From Pedobacter sp. BS3 (GTDB lineage: Bacteria > Bacteroidota > Bacteroidia > Sphingobacteriales > Sphingobacteriaceae), in NCBI RefSeq assembly GCF_008274585.1, contig NZ_VTRT01000004.1:124001-188000 (forward strand): a DNA stretch of 64,000 bases, written 5' to 3'. The notes beneath the pieces were generated by a model. It did no database searches. It saw only the letters and a list, made by a program, of their open reading frames with translations, and was not told where the DNA came from. Positions 54,899-64,000 of this stretch are shown in pieces. A program made the position numbers and the translations under genes. The number at the start of each line of letters is the position of its first letter. Position 1 is the stretch's first letter.

Positions 54899-55891
54899 GT
54901 GTCGCATCCGCTTATTGAGCTTCAGAATGTTACCCGGCAATATACTCCCGAAATTCCATCAGGAGTAAAAAATGTATCTGTTGCTGTCCGGAAAGGCGGT
55001 GTAACCGCTATTATCGGTGAAAGTGGAAGCGGGAAAAGTACATTGCTAAAGCTGATATATGGTCTGTTGGCTCCCGATGAGGGTGATCTCCTGTATGAAG
55101 GCGCTCACATCAAAGGTCCGCATGAAAAGCTGATACCCGGGCACGATGCCATGAAAATGGTAAGCCAGGATTTTAGTCTGAACATTTACGCCAAAGCTTA
55201 CGACAATATTGCGGCTTTGCTGCCCAATACAGATGTGCCTGCTAAACAGCAACGCACCTTAGAGGTAATGGAGCTGCTACGTATTGATCATCTACGGAAC
55301 AAGCGTGCCGTTGATTTAAGCGGGGGAGAGCAGCAACGTGTGGCCATTGCCCGTGCCGTAATAACCCGACCGGAAGTGATTCTGCTCGACGAGCCGTTTA
55401 GCCAGGTTGATGCCATACTAAAAAGCCAGTTACGTGCCGATATTAAAAGCCTTTCGGCGCAGTTAGGCATAACCATTATTATGGTAACCCACGATCCTGC
55501 CGATGCGCTTTCCATGGCCGATGAGCTATGGATATTAAAGGATGGACGTTTACTTGAATCAGGCGCTCCGAAACAGTTATATTATCATCCGCAGAACAGC
55601 TACACAGCCAGGCTTTTAGCCGGAAGTAATATCCTCAATCAGAAGCAGGCAGCTTCTGTTGGTATTGATACACATTCAGCAGAGATCAGTATCCGTCCCG
55701 ATCAGGTTGTATTGGGTGATGATACATCATCAGAAAACCTGTTTACCGTCAGGCAGCAACTGTTTAAGGGTTTCTATTATGAGCTGCTGCTTGAAAATTC
55801 AATGTGCCGGCTCAGGGCTATATCCTTAAATGAAATAACTGTGGGAGCGCCTGTATCTATAATTATAAACGGCTATACGGAATATAACTGA
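54899..55891 (+). CDS. ABC transporter ATP-binding protein
   Basis: A 330-residue ATPase of the spermidine/iron/molybdate importer class. Walker A (GESGSGKST), Q loop (VSQDFS), signature (LSGGEQQRVAIARAV), Walker B (VILLDEPFSQVD) and the switch histidine (VTHDPADAL) are all intact. A C-terminal TOBE-like regulatory part follows (about 240-330, ISIRPDQVVLG). The start is GTG. No permease or binding protein is adjacent, so its membrane partner must be elsewhere and its substrate is unknown. Confidence 0.92.
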   Translation: MSHPLIELQNVTRQYTPEIPSGVKNVSVAVRKGGVTAIIGESGSGKSTLLKLIYGLLAPDEGDLLYEGAHIKGPHEKLIPGHDAMKMVSQDFSLNIYAKAYDNIAALLPNTDVPAKQQRTLEVMELLRIDHLRNKRAVDLSGGEQQRVAIARAVITRPEVILLDEPFSQVDAILKSQLRADIKSLSAQLGITIIMVTHDPADALSMADELWILKDGRLLESGAPKQLYYHPQNSYTARLLAGSNILNQKQAASVGIDTHSAEISIRPDQVVLGDDTSSENLFTVRQQLFKGFYYELLLENSMCRLRAISLNEITVGAPVSIIINGYTEYN

Positions 55892-55900
55892 TTCTGCCTG

Positions 55901-55958
55901 CGCTCGTTTGCAAAACGAGTGCATAAATCTATGGCGTTTGTAACGCCTGTAAGTGCCT
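55901..55958. repeat. Hairpin-doublet repeat, type B
   Basis: CTCGTTT/AAACGAG (55903-55919) and GGCGTTTGTAACGCC (55933-55947), joined by TGCATAAATCTAT. It is the reverse-oriented relative of 22881-22930. It lies between the ABC gene and the convergent ilvA gene. Confidence 0.85.
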
Positions 55959-56029
55959 AAAAAATTCCAATTAGCGAAGTTTGAGCGAGGCTGAACAACG
56001 AAAGGCGAACAACGATAAACGAATAACAA

Positions 56030-57268
56030 TCACACCAGGTATTCAAACAAGGTCTGATCCTGGTTTATTTCCTTAAACTCAAATTTATGGGTACTCATCC
56101 GTTCAATCAGGGATGTATAATCCGCGGCAGATTTAAGTTCAATTCCCACCAGTGCCGGGCCACGTTCGCGTTCTGTTTTTTTAATAAATTCAAAGCGGGT
56201 AATATCGTCTTGTGGCCCCAATACCTCGTTTACAAATAATTTGAGCGCACCGGGACGTTGCGGAAAACGGATAATGAAATAGTGTTTCAGTCCTTCGTAC
56301 AGTAGCGAAAGCTCTTTGATTTCCTGCATCCGGTCGATATCATTATTGCCTCCGCTGATAACACAAACCACATTTTTACCCTTTATTTTATCCCGGAAAA
56401 TGTCCAAGGCGCTAACGGATAGCGCTCCTGCCGGTTCGGCAACAATGGCATCTTCGTTGTAGAGCTTTAATATGGTAGTACACACTTTCCCTTCGGGAAT
56501 TAGGGCGATATCGTCCAGCAGGTTTTTACAAAAATCAAATGTCAGTGACCCGATGCGCTTTACCGCCGCTCCGTCTACAAAACGGTTAATGGATTCCAGT
56601 GTAACCGGTCCGCCTACTTCCAACGCCCGTTTTAGCGATGGAGCGCCTTCCGGCTCAACGCCCAGAATTTTTATATCAGGTTTTACCTGCTTGAGGTAGC
56701 TGCTCACTCCGGCAGCTAAACCGCCGCCGCCAACCGGCACAATAACAATGTCCGTTTCCGGTAAATCTTCAATGATTTCTATACCAACCGTACCCTGACC
56801 TTCGATGATGCGATAATCATCGAAAGGAGGGATGAACGTCATACTGTTGGCGCTGGTATATTCCAGTGCATCTTGCAGACAATCGTCAAACGTGTCGCCG
56901 GTAAGGATAATTTCAATATGATCGCCACCAAACATTTCGGTTTGGGTAACCTTTTGCCGGGGCGTGATAGTAGGCATAAATATAATGCCTTTAATACCCA
57001 TCTGTTTGCAGGAGAAAGCTACTCCCTGGGCATGATTGCCGGCGCTGGCACATACCACGCCATTAGCAAGTTGTTCCTGACCAAGCTGGCTGATCATGTT
57101 ATAAGCTCCCCGTAGCTTATAGGATCGTACAACCTGTAGATCTTCACGTTTCAGGTAAACTTTACAGTTATATTTTTCAGACAGCCTGGGGTTATAAATT
57201 AACGGTGTATGTTTAACCACTTCTTTTAACCTTTCTGCCGCTGCCGGGATGTTTAGTTTTTGCTGCAT
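56030..57268 (-). CDS. ilvA: Threonine ammonia-lyase (threonine dehydratase), biosynthetic
   Basis: A 412-residue pyridoxal-phosphate enzyme turning threonine into 2-oxobutyrate, the first step to isoleucine. I prefer the ATG at 57268 to a TTG five codons upstream. The PLP lysine lies in RSYKLRGAYNM, the phosphate-binding glycine loop in VPVGGGGLAAGVSSYL, and SAGNHAQGVAF matches the family. The C-terminal part (about 330-412, HYFIIRFPQRPGALKLFVNE) is an ACT-like regulatory domain, expected for feedback inhibition by isoleucine. It is the last gene of the minus-strand leucine/isoleucine cluster. Confidence 0.96.
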   Translation of the reverse strand: MQQKLNIPAAAERLKEVVKHTPLIYNPRLSEKYNCKVYLKREDLQVVRSYKLRGAYNMISQLGQEQLANGVVCASAGNHAQGVAFSCKQMGIKGIIFMPTITPRQKVTQTEMFGGDHIEIILTGDTFDDCLQDALEYTSANSMTFIPPFDDYRIIEGQGTVGIEIIEDLPETDIVIVPVGGGGLAAGVSSYLKQVKPDIKILGVEPEGAPSLKRALEVGGPVTLESINRFVDGAAVKRIGSLTFDFCKNLLDDIALIPEGKVCTTILKLYNEDAIVAEPAGALSVSALDIFRDKIKGKNVVCVISGGNNDIDRMQEIKELSLLYEGLKHYFIIRFPQRPGALKLFVNEVLGPQDDITRFEFIKKTERERGPALVGIELKSAADYTSLIERMSTHKFEFKEINQDQTLFEYLV

Positions 57269-57281
57269 GGGGGCCTGTTTC

Positions 57282-57314
57282 AACGCAGACAGCGTTCAAA
57301 ACGCTGTCTGCGTT
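57282..57314. terminator. Perfect 15-bp hairpin between leuB and ilvA
   Basis: AACGCAGACAGCGTT and AACGCTGTCTGCGTT pair around a CAA loop. It lies between the leuB stop and the ilvA start on the minus strand, so it could attenuate ilvA or shield the leuB message. It has no T-run and resembles the repeat-type hairpin at 50763-50795. Confidence 0.55.
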
Positions 57315-57319
57315 AAGTG

Positions 57320-58378
57320 TTATATATTCTTTGCCAGCCAGTCGCCAACTTCGCTGGTTTTGTAGGCTTTGTTTTTACCGGCAAGGTCTTCGGTTACAAT
57401 ACCTTCGGCCAGCGATTTGTTCACTACCTGCCTGATGGCTTCTGCTTCTTCTTTTAAGCCGAATGCGTCCTCAAACATCATAGCAGCAGAAAGTACGGTT
57501 GCCAGCGGATTGGCAATGTCTTTTCCGGCAGCCTGCGGATATGAACCGTGGATCGGCTCATAAAGCGAGGTGTGAACACCTACAGAAGCGGATGGCATTA
57601 AGCCCATGGAGCCTGAAATCACCGAAGCTTCATCGGTTAAAATATCACCAAACAGGTTTTCGGTAATAATGACATCGTAAGCGCTTGGCCATTGTACTAA
57701 GCGCATGGCTACAGCATCAACAAATTCATAGCTTACTTCAACTTCGGGATAATCTTTTTCCATGCTTTGAACGGTTTCACGCCATAAGCGGGAACTTTCA
57801 AGCACGTTAGCTTTATCTACACAACATAATTTTTTACGACGGGTTAACGCCATCTCGAAACCTAATTTAGCTAAGCGTTTTACTTCCTCGCGGGTATAGG
57901 TACAGGTATCGAAAGCGGTGTTGCCGTCATCTTTCCTGCCGCGTTCTCCAAAGTAAATCCCACCGGTAAGCTCACGTAAAATAATCAGGTCTGTACCTTC
58001 AATGCGTTCTCTTTTTAACGGGGAGTTATCAATCAAAGAGGGGAATGTAAATGTGGGACGAACGTTGGCAAACAAACCCAGCTTTTTACGCATTTTTAAT
58101 AGTCCCTGCTCCGGACGTACAGTGGCTTTAGGGTCGTTGTCAAAACGGGGATGGCCAATGGCTCCGAATAAAACGGCATCGGCAGCCATACATACCTCGT
58201 GGGTTTCATCGGGATAAGGCTCGCCTACGGCATCAATCGCGGCAGCGCCGGTCAATGCAGATGTCCAGTTAATTTCGTGATTGAATTTTTTTGCTACGGC
58301 ATTTGAAACCTTTACGGCCTGGTCAATAACCTCGGGGCCTATGCCATCGCCTGCTAAAAGCGCAATGTTTAACTTCAT
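57320..58378 (-). CDS. leuB: 3-isopropylmalate dehydrogenase
   Basis: A 352-residue NAD-dependent enzyme that oxidises and decarboxylates 3-isopropylmalate, the third step of leucine synthesis. Hallmarks are LLAGDGIGPEVI at the start, ELTGGIYFG, ALTRRKKLCCVDKANVL (active-site Lys), EFVDAVAMRLVQWPSAYDVIITENLFGDILTDEASVISGSMGLMPSAS, and EPIHGSYPQAAGKDIANPLA. It begins 21 bp after the preceding synthase gene. Confidence 0.97.
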   Translation of the reverse strand: MKLNIALLAGDGIGPEVIDQAVKVSNAVAKKFNHEINWTSALTGAAAIDAVGEPYPDETHEVCMAADAVLFGAIGHPRFDNDPKATVRPEQGLLKMRKKLGLFANVRPTFTFPSLIDNSPLKRERIEGTDLIILRELTGGIYFGERGRKDDGNTAFDTCTYTREEVKRLAKLGFEMALTRRKKLCCVDKANVLESSRLWRETVQSMEKDYPEVEVSYEFVDAVAMRLVQWPSAYDVIITENLFGDILTDEASVISGSMGLMPSASVGVHTSLYEPIHGSYPQAAGKDIANPLATVLSAAMMFEDAFGLKEEAEAIRQVVNKSLAEGIVTEDLAGKNKAYKTSEVGDWLAKNI

Positions 58379-58399
58379 TTTGATTGTTTTGTATGATGT

Positions 58400-59917
58400 T
58401 TAAATAATATTCAGCATTTTTTGGGTGGATTTGATAGCCGAGACCGTTTGATCTGAATCCAGTCCACGGGTAATAAAGGTGCGGTTGCCCGTTTCCCAGG
58501 TAATAATGGTTTCACATAAGGCATCGGTGGCGCTTCCGGGCGCTATTCTGACCATATAGTCAACCAGTTTAGGTAAACTACGTCCTTTTTGGTTATATAC
58601 CTTGCCTAAAGCGTTCATAAAGGCATCGAACTGGCCGTCGCCCTGGGCGTGCTCTTCGGTAATTTTGCCGTCTATCTTTACAGAGATTGTCGCGGATGGG
58701 CGTAGCCCCTTGGCATGGGTAAGCACGTACGATTCTACACTGACTTTTTCCTCGTATAAACTGCTATCCAGCACATCTGATATGATGTAAGGCAAATCTT
58801 CCTTGGTTACCGTTTCTTTCTTATCCCCCAGCTCGATAACCCGTTGTGTAACTTTTTTCAAATCTTCTTCATTCAGCTTCAGGCCAAGCTCCTGCAGGTT
58901 TTTTTCAATATTTGCCTTGCCGGATGTTTTTCCGAGGGCATATTTACGTTTCCGCCCGAAGCGTTCGGGTAGTAGATCATTGAAATACAGGTTTTTTTTA
59001 TTGTCGCCATCGGCATGAATACCGGCCGTTTGGGTAAACACGTTATCGCCCACAATGGGTTTGTTGGCCGGGATCCGTATTCCCGAAAAGGTTTCAACCA
59101 GCTTGCTGACCTTGTAAATGGATGATTCCCTGATGCCGGTTTTTACTTCAGGTAGAAAATCATTAATGGCGGCTACAACACTGGCCATTGGCGCATTGCC
59201 CGCCCGCTCGCCCATGCCGTTAATGGTTAAATGCAGGCCGTTTGCACCGGCTTTAACCGCTTCCAGCACGTTGGCAGTACCCAGGTCGTAATCGTTATGG
59301 GCATGAAAATCTAAATGAAATAGGGGATATGCTGTACGTAATTGTGAAATATAGTCGGATGTTTCGGATGGTGTTAATACACCCAGTGTATCGGGCAATA
59401 ATACTTTACCGATGGGTTGCGTTGCCAGGAAGTCGAGATATTGCCTTACATACTCCGGCGAGTTACGCATGCCGTTGCTCCAATCTTCGAGATAGACGTT
59501 GGTGGCAATCCGATGCTGTTGCGCCAGCTTAATTACCTGTGCAATCTCCTCAAAGTGTTGCTCCGGTGTTTTTTTGAGCTGATGTGTAAGGTGGTTGAGC
59601 GAACCCTTCGTGAGCAGGTTTTGTACGCGTACGCCGGCATTGACCATCCAGTCGATGGAAACGCCTTTATCTACGAACGAAAGTACTTCGAGGCGGTCGG
59701 TATAGCCGTGTTCTGCGGCCCATTTCATAATGGTTTTTACGGCTTCAAATTCGCCTGCCGATACCCGGGCCGAAGCAATTTCTACACGGTCTACACCCAA
59801 TTCCTCCAGCAATAGCTGGGTAATGGTTAGCTTTTCTGAAATGGAAAATGATACGCCCGACGTTTGCTCTCCATCGCGGAGCGTCGTATCCATAATTTCA
59901 ATTTTCCGTTTTTCCAT
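58400..59917 (-). CDS. LeuA/citramalate synthase-like enzyme with regulatory domain
   Basis: A 505-residue aldol-type synthase; the ATG at 59917 ([21 protein letters not shown]) is preferred over an upstream start. The catalytic TIM barrel has TTLRDGEQ and the metal-binding HAHNDYDLGTANVLEA. GMGERAGNAPM and the leuA dimer domain (about 390-500, HAKGLRPSATISVKIDG, KLVDYMVRI) follow. A second, canonical leuA lies at the head of the cluster. This gene is divergent from it, and IlvA is nearby, so it could be a citramalate synthase feeding isoleucine synthesis via 2-oxobutyrate. That assignment is inference. Confidence 0.85.
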   Translation of the reverse strand: MEKRKIEIMDTTLRDGEQTSGVSFSISEKLTITQLLLEELGVDRVEIASARVSAGEFEAVKTIMKWAAEHGYTDRLEVLSFVDKGVSIDWMVNAGVRVQNLLTKGSLNHLTHQLKKTPEQHFEEIAQVIKLAQQHRIATNVYLEDWSNGMRNSPEYVRQYLDFLATQPIGKVLLPDTLGVLTPSETSDYISQLRTAYPLFHLDFHAHNDYDLGTANVLEAVKAGANGLHLTINGMGERAGNAPMASVVAAINDFLPEVKTGIRESSIYKVSKLVETFSGIRIPANKPIVGDNVFTQTAGIHADGDNKKNLYFNDLLPERFGRKRKYALGKTSGKANIEKNLQELGLKLNEEDLKKVTQRVIELGDKKETVTKEDLPYIISDVLDSSLYEEKVSVESYVLTHAKGLRPSATISVKIDGKITEEHAQGDGQFDAFMNALGKVYNQKGRSLPKLVDYMVRIAPGSATDALCETIITWETGNRTFITRGLDSDQTVSAIKSTQKMLNII

Positions 59918-60016
59918 GAGCCTGGTTTGTTGTCTGTAAATTATACCATAAAAGCGTTCCGGCATTTTGAAACGCTTTTAGGATGATGAAAGAAAGGGAT
60001 AATTCGCCTGCTGCTG

Positions 60017-60613
60017 TTAGATGGGCAGGTGTGAGGCGAACTCCTGTATTTCTGATTTGATATTCTGCAAATAGTCGATATCATCAAACCCGTTCATCAT
60101 ATTTTCTTTTTTATAGCTGTTAATATCGAATGATTCGGATTCTCCCGTGGCAAGAAGCGTGATTTTTTGCTCCGGAAGATTAACCTCGATCTCCGTTTTC
60201 GGATCGTCATAAACAGCTTTGAAGATTTTTTCCAGAAATCCGGCGCTTACCTGTACGGGAAGCACGCCCACGTTGAGGCAGTTATTCCTGAAAATATCTG
60301 CGAAAAAGCTGGATACTACGCAACGGAAACCGTAATCGTAAACCGCCCAGGCGGCATGCTCCCTGGATGAGCCGGAACCAAAGTTCTTTCCGCCAACCAG
60401 TATCTTTCCGCTGTATACGGGATTGTTCAGCACGAAATCTTCTTTCGGCGTATTGTCCGGGTTATACCGCCAGTCGCGGAATAAGTTGTCGCCAAAACCA
60501 ACGCGTTCAGTTGCTTTTAAGAAACGGGCCGGGATAATCTGGTCGGTATCCACGTTCTCAATCGGTAATGGAACCGCCGTGCTTGTTAATATTGTGAATT
60601 TATCGTATGCCAT
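60017..60613 (-). CDS. leuD: 3-isopropylmalate dehydratase small subunit
   Basis: A 198-residue swivel domain of isopropylmalate isomerase (with LeuC). I chose the ATG at 60613 (MAYDKFTILTSTAVPLPIENVDTDQIIPARFL) because the upstream in-frame extension is repeat-derived. GKNFGSGSSREHAAWA and FRNNCLNVGVLPV are hallmarks. It works with LeuC in the second step of leucine synthesis and follows it on the minus strand by 127 bp. Confidence 0.97.
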   Translation of the reverse strand: MAYDKFTILTSTAVPLPIENVDTDQIIPARFLKATERVGFGDNLFRDWRYNPDNTPKEDFVLNNPVYSGKILVGGKNFGSGSSREHAAWAVYDYGFRCVVSSFFADIFRNNCLNVGVLPVQVSAGFLEKIFKAVYDDPKTEIEVNLPEQKITLLATGESESFDINSYKKENMMNGFDDIDYLQNIKSEIQEFASHLPI

Positions 60614-60617
60614 AATA

Positions 60618-60656
60618 AGCCTCACCCTAAATCCCTCTCCCAAGGAGAGGGACTTT
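60618..60656. repeat. Palindromic intergenic repeat between leuC and leuD
   Basis: GCCTCACCC, a 5-nt spacer, then CCCTCTCC and GGAGAGGG, which form a short hairpin. It resembles the segment inserted into fecR at 38879-38916 in reverse orientation. Confidence 0.65.
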
Positions 60657-60740
60657 CCGGGATTATATTTTAATGTTAATGATTATGTTACTAACTTTAG
60701 CTATCTATAACGCTTTGAGCTTTTTGCTTTCCGCTTTTTA

Positions 60741-62153
60741 TTATACTAATTCTCCTTCTTCCATTAATTCCCTTGGGTCGGTTACTTTGCCGGTTACGGC
60801 AGCAGCAGCGGCAACCAACGGACTTGCCAGCATGGTGCGGGCTCCGGGGCCCTGGCGTCCTTCAAAGTTACGGTTTGAGGTGCTTACCGCGTATTTTCCG
60901 GCAGGAATTTTATCATCGTTCATGGCCAGGCAGGCTGAGCATCCGGGCTGGCGAAGCGTAAACCCGGCCTCGGTAAGAATATCCAGTAAACCTTCGTCCT
61001 TGATTTGTTGTTCAACAATATGAGAGCCGGGAACCAGCCAAACGGTTACATTATCAGCTTTCTTTCTGCCTTTAACCAGCGATGCAAATGCCCTGAAATC
61101 TTCGATACGGCCATTGGTACAGCTACCCACAAACACGTAATCTACTTTTTTGCCGATCATGGCATCGCCCTCGTGGAAGCCCATATAACCTAACGATTTT
61201 TCGTAGGTAGCGGCTCCGCCTTCTACTTCTTCGGCTTTAGGAATATGATGCGAAATGCCCATCCCCATACCCGGATTGGTTCCGTAGGTGATCATCGGTT
61301 CAATGTCGGCGCCGTCAAAAACAAACTCCTTGTCAAAAACAGCATCGTCATCGGTTTTCAGGGTTTTCCAGTATGCCATCGCTTTATCCCAGGCTTCGCC
61401 TTTAGGCGCAAATTCACGACCTTTTACATAATCAAATGTAGTTTGGTCGGGAGCGATCATGCCGCCGCGTGCACCCATCTCAATGCTCAGGTTACAAACC
61501 GTCATACGGCCTTCCATGCTCATATTACGAAATACCTCGCCCGCATATTCTACAAAATAGCCGGTTGCCCCGGAGGTAGTAAGCCTGGAGATGATGTATA
61601 ATGCAACATCTTTTGGTGTAACGCCTTTGCTTAACGAGCCATTAACCGTAATGCGCATTTTTTTTGGTTTGGGTTGCATGATACATTGCGCTGAAAGTAC
61701 CATTTCAACCTCAGAGGTTCCGATACCGAACGCTATGGCGCCAAATGCCCCATGCGTAGAAGTATGCGAATCGCCGCAGACTATGGTTACGCCGGGCAGT
61801 GTAATGCCGTTTTCGGGGCCTATAACGTGCACAATACCGTTTTTAAAGTGCCCCAATCCCCAATGCATGATGCCGTATTCTTTGGAGTTTTCTTCCAGCG
61901 CTTTCAGCTGGTTGGCAGAAAGCGGATCCTGGACCGGTAAATGCTGATTCTGAGTAGGCGTATTATGGTCGGCAGTAGCAAATGTACGTTCCGGATATAA
62001 TACCTTAATACCCCTGGTTTTTAACCCCAGGAAAGCAACCGGGCTGGTTACTTCGTGAATTAAATGACGGTCTATAAATAATACGTCGGGGCCTCCCTCT
62101 ATTTTACGCACCACATGCGCATCCCACACCTTATCAAATAACGTCTTGCTCAT
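60741..62153 (-). CDS. leuC: 3-isopropylmalate dehydratase large subunit
   Basis: A 470-residue aconitase-family iron-sulfur enzyme. It starts [15 protein letters not shown] and carries [43 protein letters not shown], and the second cluster cysteines in [13 protein letters not shown], so all three [4Fe-4S] ligands are visible. It forms the isomerase with LeuD. It lies 284 bp after leuA on the minus strand. Confidence 0.98.
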   Translation of the reverse strand: MSKTLFDKVWDAHVVRKIEGGPDVLFIDRHLIHEVTSPVAFLGLKTRGIKVLYPERTFATADHNTPTQNQHLPVQDPLSANQLKALEENSKEYGIMHWGLGHFKNGIVHVIGPENGITLPGVTIVCGDSHTSTHGAFGAIAFGIGTSEVEMVLSAQCIMQPKPKKMRITVNGSLSKGVTPKDVALYIISRLTTSGATGYFVEYAGEVFRNMSMEGRMTVCNLSIEMGARGGMIAPDQTTFDYVKGREFAPKGEAWDKAMAYWKTLKTDDDAVFDKEFVFDGADIEPMITYGTNPGMGMGISHHIPKAEEVEGGAATYEKSLGYMGFHEGDAMIGKKVDYVFVGSCTNGRIEDFRAFASLVKGRKKADNVTVWLVPGSHIVEQQIKDEGLLDILTEAGFTLRQPGCSACLAMNDDKIPAGKYAVSTSNRNFEGRQGPGARTMLASPLVAAAAAVTGKVTDPRELMEEGELV

Positions 62154-62437
62154 TTTTGTTATATTTCTCTATTGTTGTTAATGCTTATTGTTAAGTCAAA
62201 AGTAAAAAGTCAAAATTAAAAACAGGTAACACGTTTAAAACCAGATATATCAAAAATGTACTAATCAGACAATTTATAATTGACTTAGAGCCGGTTTAAA
62301 TTTCATATAAAGATTTTACAGGCTTTAATTAATGGACGGTGAAGACACCGTCCATGGCTTCCTGCCGCTGCTGGTGGCGACTACCAGCAGCTCCGTATAT
62401 CTTAACTTTTTCATTTTTAAACAGGCTCTTAATACTA
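62154..62437. other. leuA-leuC spacer with a hairpin doublet
   Basis: 284 bp without a gene. It holds two hairpins: GGACGGTG-AAGA-CACCGTCC (62334-62353) and GCTGCTGGT/ACCAGCAGC (62367-62391). They may be repeats or may adjust expression of leuC relative to leuA. No leader peptide with leucine codons is evident. Confidence 0.6.
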
Positions 62438-63943
62438 TTATATAAATTTGTTTACCGCGTCTAAGTAGGCTTGCGCCGATGCCTGTACAATATCGGTATG
62501 GAAACCATAGCCTAAATAGGTTTTTTCGTTGTAAACCAGTGTCATGGTTACTTTACAGTTATCGGTGCTGCCGCCATGTATGGAGTCGATATGCAATTCT
62601 TTGAGATTAATATCTTTCCCGATAATGGCATTTACGGCATTGATAGTAGCGTTTACCGGCCCGTTACCGGTTGCCGACGCTTCCTTTACCTCATTTTTAT
62701 ATTCTATCCGGATGGTTGATGTTGGAACTAACGGATGCCCGCATTGCACCTGTAAAAGCTTAATGTGGATTCCATCCTTATAGTTGTTAGTACCTTCGCC
62801 CATCAACGATAACAGATCATCATCGTTAATCTCTTTCTTTTTGTCTGCAAGAATAAGGAATCTTTCGTAAACCTCGTCTAAATTAATTTTATCCGGTACA
62901 TAACCTAAACGCTCTAAATGGTGTTTCAGTGCGTGGCGGCCACTTCTGGCAGTCAGGATAATTTCAGACTGGTCAATGCCCACATCTTCGGGGTTAATGA
63001 TCTCATAGTTTTCCCTGAATTTTAATACACCGTCCTGGTGGATGCCCGAGCTGTGCGCAAAAGCGTTTTTACCTACAATGGCTTTGTTGGGCTGAACAGG
63101 CATACGCATCATGCGGCTTACCATGCCGCTTAGCTGGTGGAATTTTTTGCTGTTGATGTTAGTGTATTTACCCAGCGTAGTGTGGGTTTTTAATATCATG
63201 GCAACTTCTTCCAGCGACGTGTTACCAGCCCGCTCACCGATGCCGTTTATGGTACACTCAACCTGACGGGCGCCGTTCTGGATGCCGGCAATGGTGTTCG
63301 CGGTAGCTAAACCTAAATCGTTATGACAGTGAACAGAAATAATGGCTTTGTCGATATTCTTAACATTATCCATTAAGAACTTGATTTTTGCGCCATACTG
63401 ATCGGGCAGGCAGTAACCGTTCGTGTCGGGAATATTTACTACTGTTGCTCCCGCGGCAATAACGGCTTCAACCATTTTTGCCAGAAATTCGATATCCGCC
63501 CGGCCCGCATCTTCTGCATAGAACTCAATATCCTCAACAAACTTCTTGGCATATTTTACCGCATCAACACCCCGTTGCAGGATTTCTTCGCGGGTACTGT
63601 TGAATTTGTATTTAATGTGCATGTCCGATGAGCCGATACCGGTGTGTATCCGTGGTCTTTTGGCGTATTTAAGCGATTCCACAGCAGCGTCGATATCTTT
63701 GGTATTGGCTCTTGTCAAAGCGCAGATAACAGGCTCACTTACCGCTTTAGACAATTCTACCACGCTTTGGAAATCTCCCGGACTAGAAATAGGAAATCCT
63801 GCCTCAATAACATCAACACCCAGCAGTTCAAGCTCTTTTGCTATTTCAATCTTTTCGCTTGTGGTTAACTGGCAACCAGGTACCTGCTCGCCATCTCTTA
63901 ACGTGGTGTCAAATACATAAATACGGTTCGGATCGTGTATCAT
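62438..63943 (-). CDS. leuA: 2-isopropylmalate synthase
   Basis: A 501-residue synthase condensing acetyl-CoA with 2-oxoisovalerate, the committed step of leucine synthesis. The catalytic barrel begins [18 protein letters not shown] and includes [18 protein letters not shown] and [16 protein letters not shown]. The C-terminal regulatory domain (about 385-500) carries [20 protein letters not shown] and [15 protein letters not shown], the leucine-sensing fold. The gene starts the visible minus-strand leu cluster; further ilv genes may lie beyond the right edge. Confidence 0.97.
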   Translation of the reverse strand: MIHDPNRIYVFDTTLRDGEQVPGCQLTTSEKIEIAKELELLGVDVIEAGFPISSPGDFQSVVELSKAVSEPVICALTRANTKDIDAAVESLKYAKRPRIHTGIGSSDMHIKYKFNSTREEILQRGVDAVKYAKKFVEDIEFYAEDAGRADIEFLAKMVEAVIAAGATVVNIPDTNGYCLPDQYGAKIKFLMDNVKNIDKAIISVHCHNDLGLATANTIAGIQNGARQVECTINGIGERAGNTSLEEVAMILKTHTTLGKYTNINSKKFHQLSGMVSRMMRMPVQPNKAIVGKNAFAHSSGIHQDGVLKFRENYEIINPEDVGIDQSEIILTARSGRHALKHHLERLGYVPDKINLDEVYERFLILADKKKEINDDDLLSLMGEGTNNYKDGIHIKLLQVQCGHPLVPTSTIRIEYKNEVKEASATGNGPVNATINAVNAIIGKDINLKELHIDSIHGGSTDNCKVTMTLVYNEKTYLGYGFHTDIVQASAQAYLDAVNKFI

Positions 63944-64000
63944 AGTTCTGTTTGTATTTTTAAGGCCCAGGGCCGGTTTTTATACTTTATTCAGAAGTCG

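Overview
The window is a 64 kb chromosomal segment of a Bacteroidota bacterium, most likely Sphingobacteriaceae (Mucilaginibacter/Pedobacter type). The basis is two SusC/SusD pairs, an ECF sigma/FecR/STN-SusC signalling set, type IX secretion (T9SS) C-terminal domains, A-rich rather than Shine-Dalgarno translation starts, and many small intergenic palindromic repeats. The genus is an inference from style; no marker gene such as 16S is present.

Region 1 (about 1-30200, plus strand) is a polysaccharide utilisation locus. It contains the end of a GH3 enzyme, a LacI-type regulator, SusC, SusD, a small lipoprotein, a beta-helix protein, GH2, GH95, GH31, a PF05426 (alginate-lyase/PL38-like) lyase, GH29, GH88, a T9SS cargo protein, a PL6 lyase, a broken second GH29 and a T9SS protein split by an in-frame TAG. 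Two fucosidase families, two lyases and an unsaturated-uronide hydrolase point to a fucosylated, uronic-acid-containing polysaccharide. Two identical 10-bp palindromes with the LacI-family central CG lie between the regulator and susC.

Region 2 (30200-37400) holds a DUF892 ferritin-like stress protein (minus strand) divergent from a soluble PAS/PAS/GAF histidine kinase. A minus-strand group with a cold-shock flavour follows (small basic protein, CspA-like protein, fatty acid desaturase, DEAD-box helicase), then an orphan two-gene cassette flanked by repeats.

Region 3 (37700-54500, plus strand) is the most unusual part. An ECF sigma factor, FecR, STN-SusC and SusD precede five proteins that share one roughly 270-residue domain, possibly lamin-tail-like. 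The domain is fused in turn to a DUF5689-like module, a glycerophosphodiester phosphodiesterase (GDPD), nothing, a T9SS tail, and a degenerate delta-60 repeat plus T9SS tail. Among them sits a delta-60-repeat/metallo-beta-lactamase (MBL) protein. I propose a cell-surface locus for scavenging phosphodiester-containing polymers or head groups; this is inference. The sigma gene and the susD gene both carry single-nucleotide disruptions.

Region 4 (54900-64000) holds a lone ABC ATPase and then a minus-strand branched-chain amino-acid cluster: leuA, leuC, leuD, a second leuA/citramalate-synthase-like gene, leuB and ilvA.

Small palindromic repeats occur throughout: a 140-bp element in two copies, a 109-bp element, and a superfamily of hairpin doublets whose stems differ while their loops and linkers are conserved.
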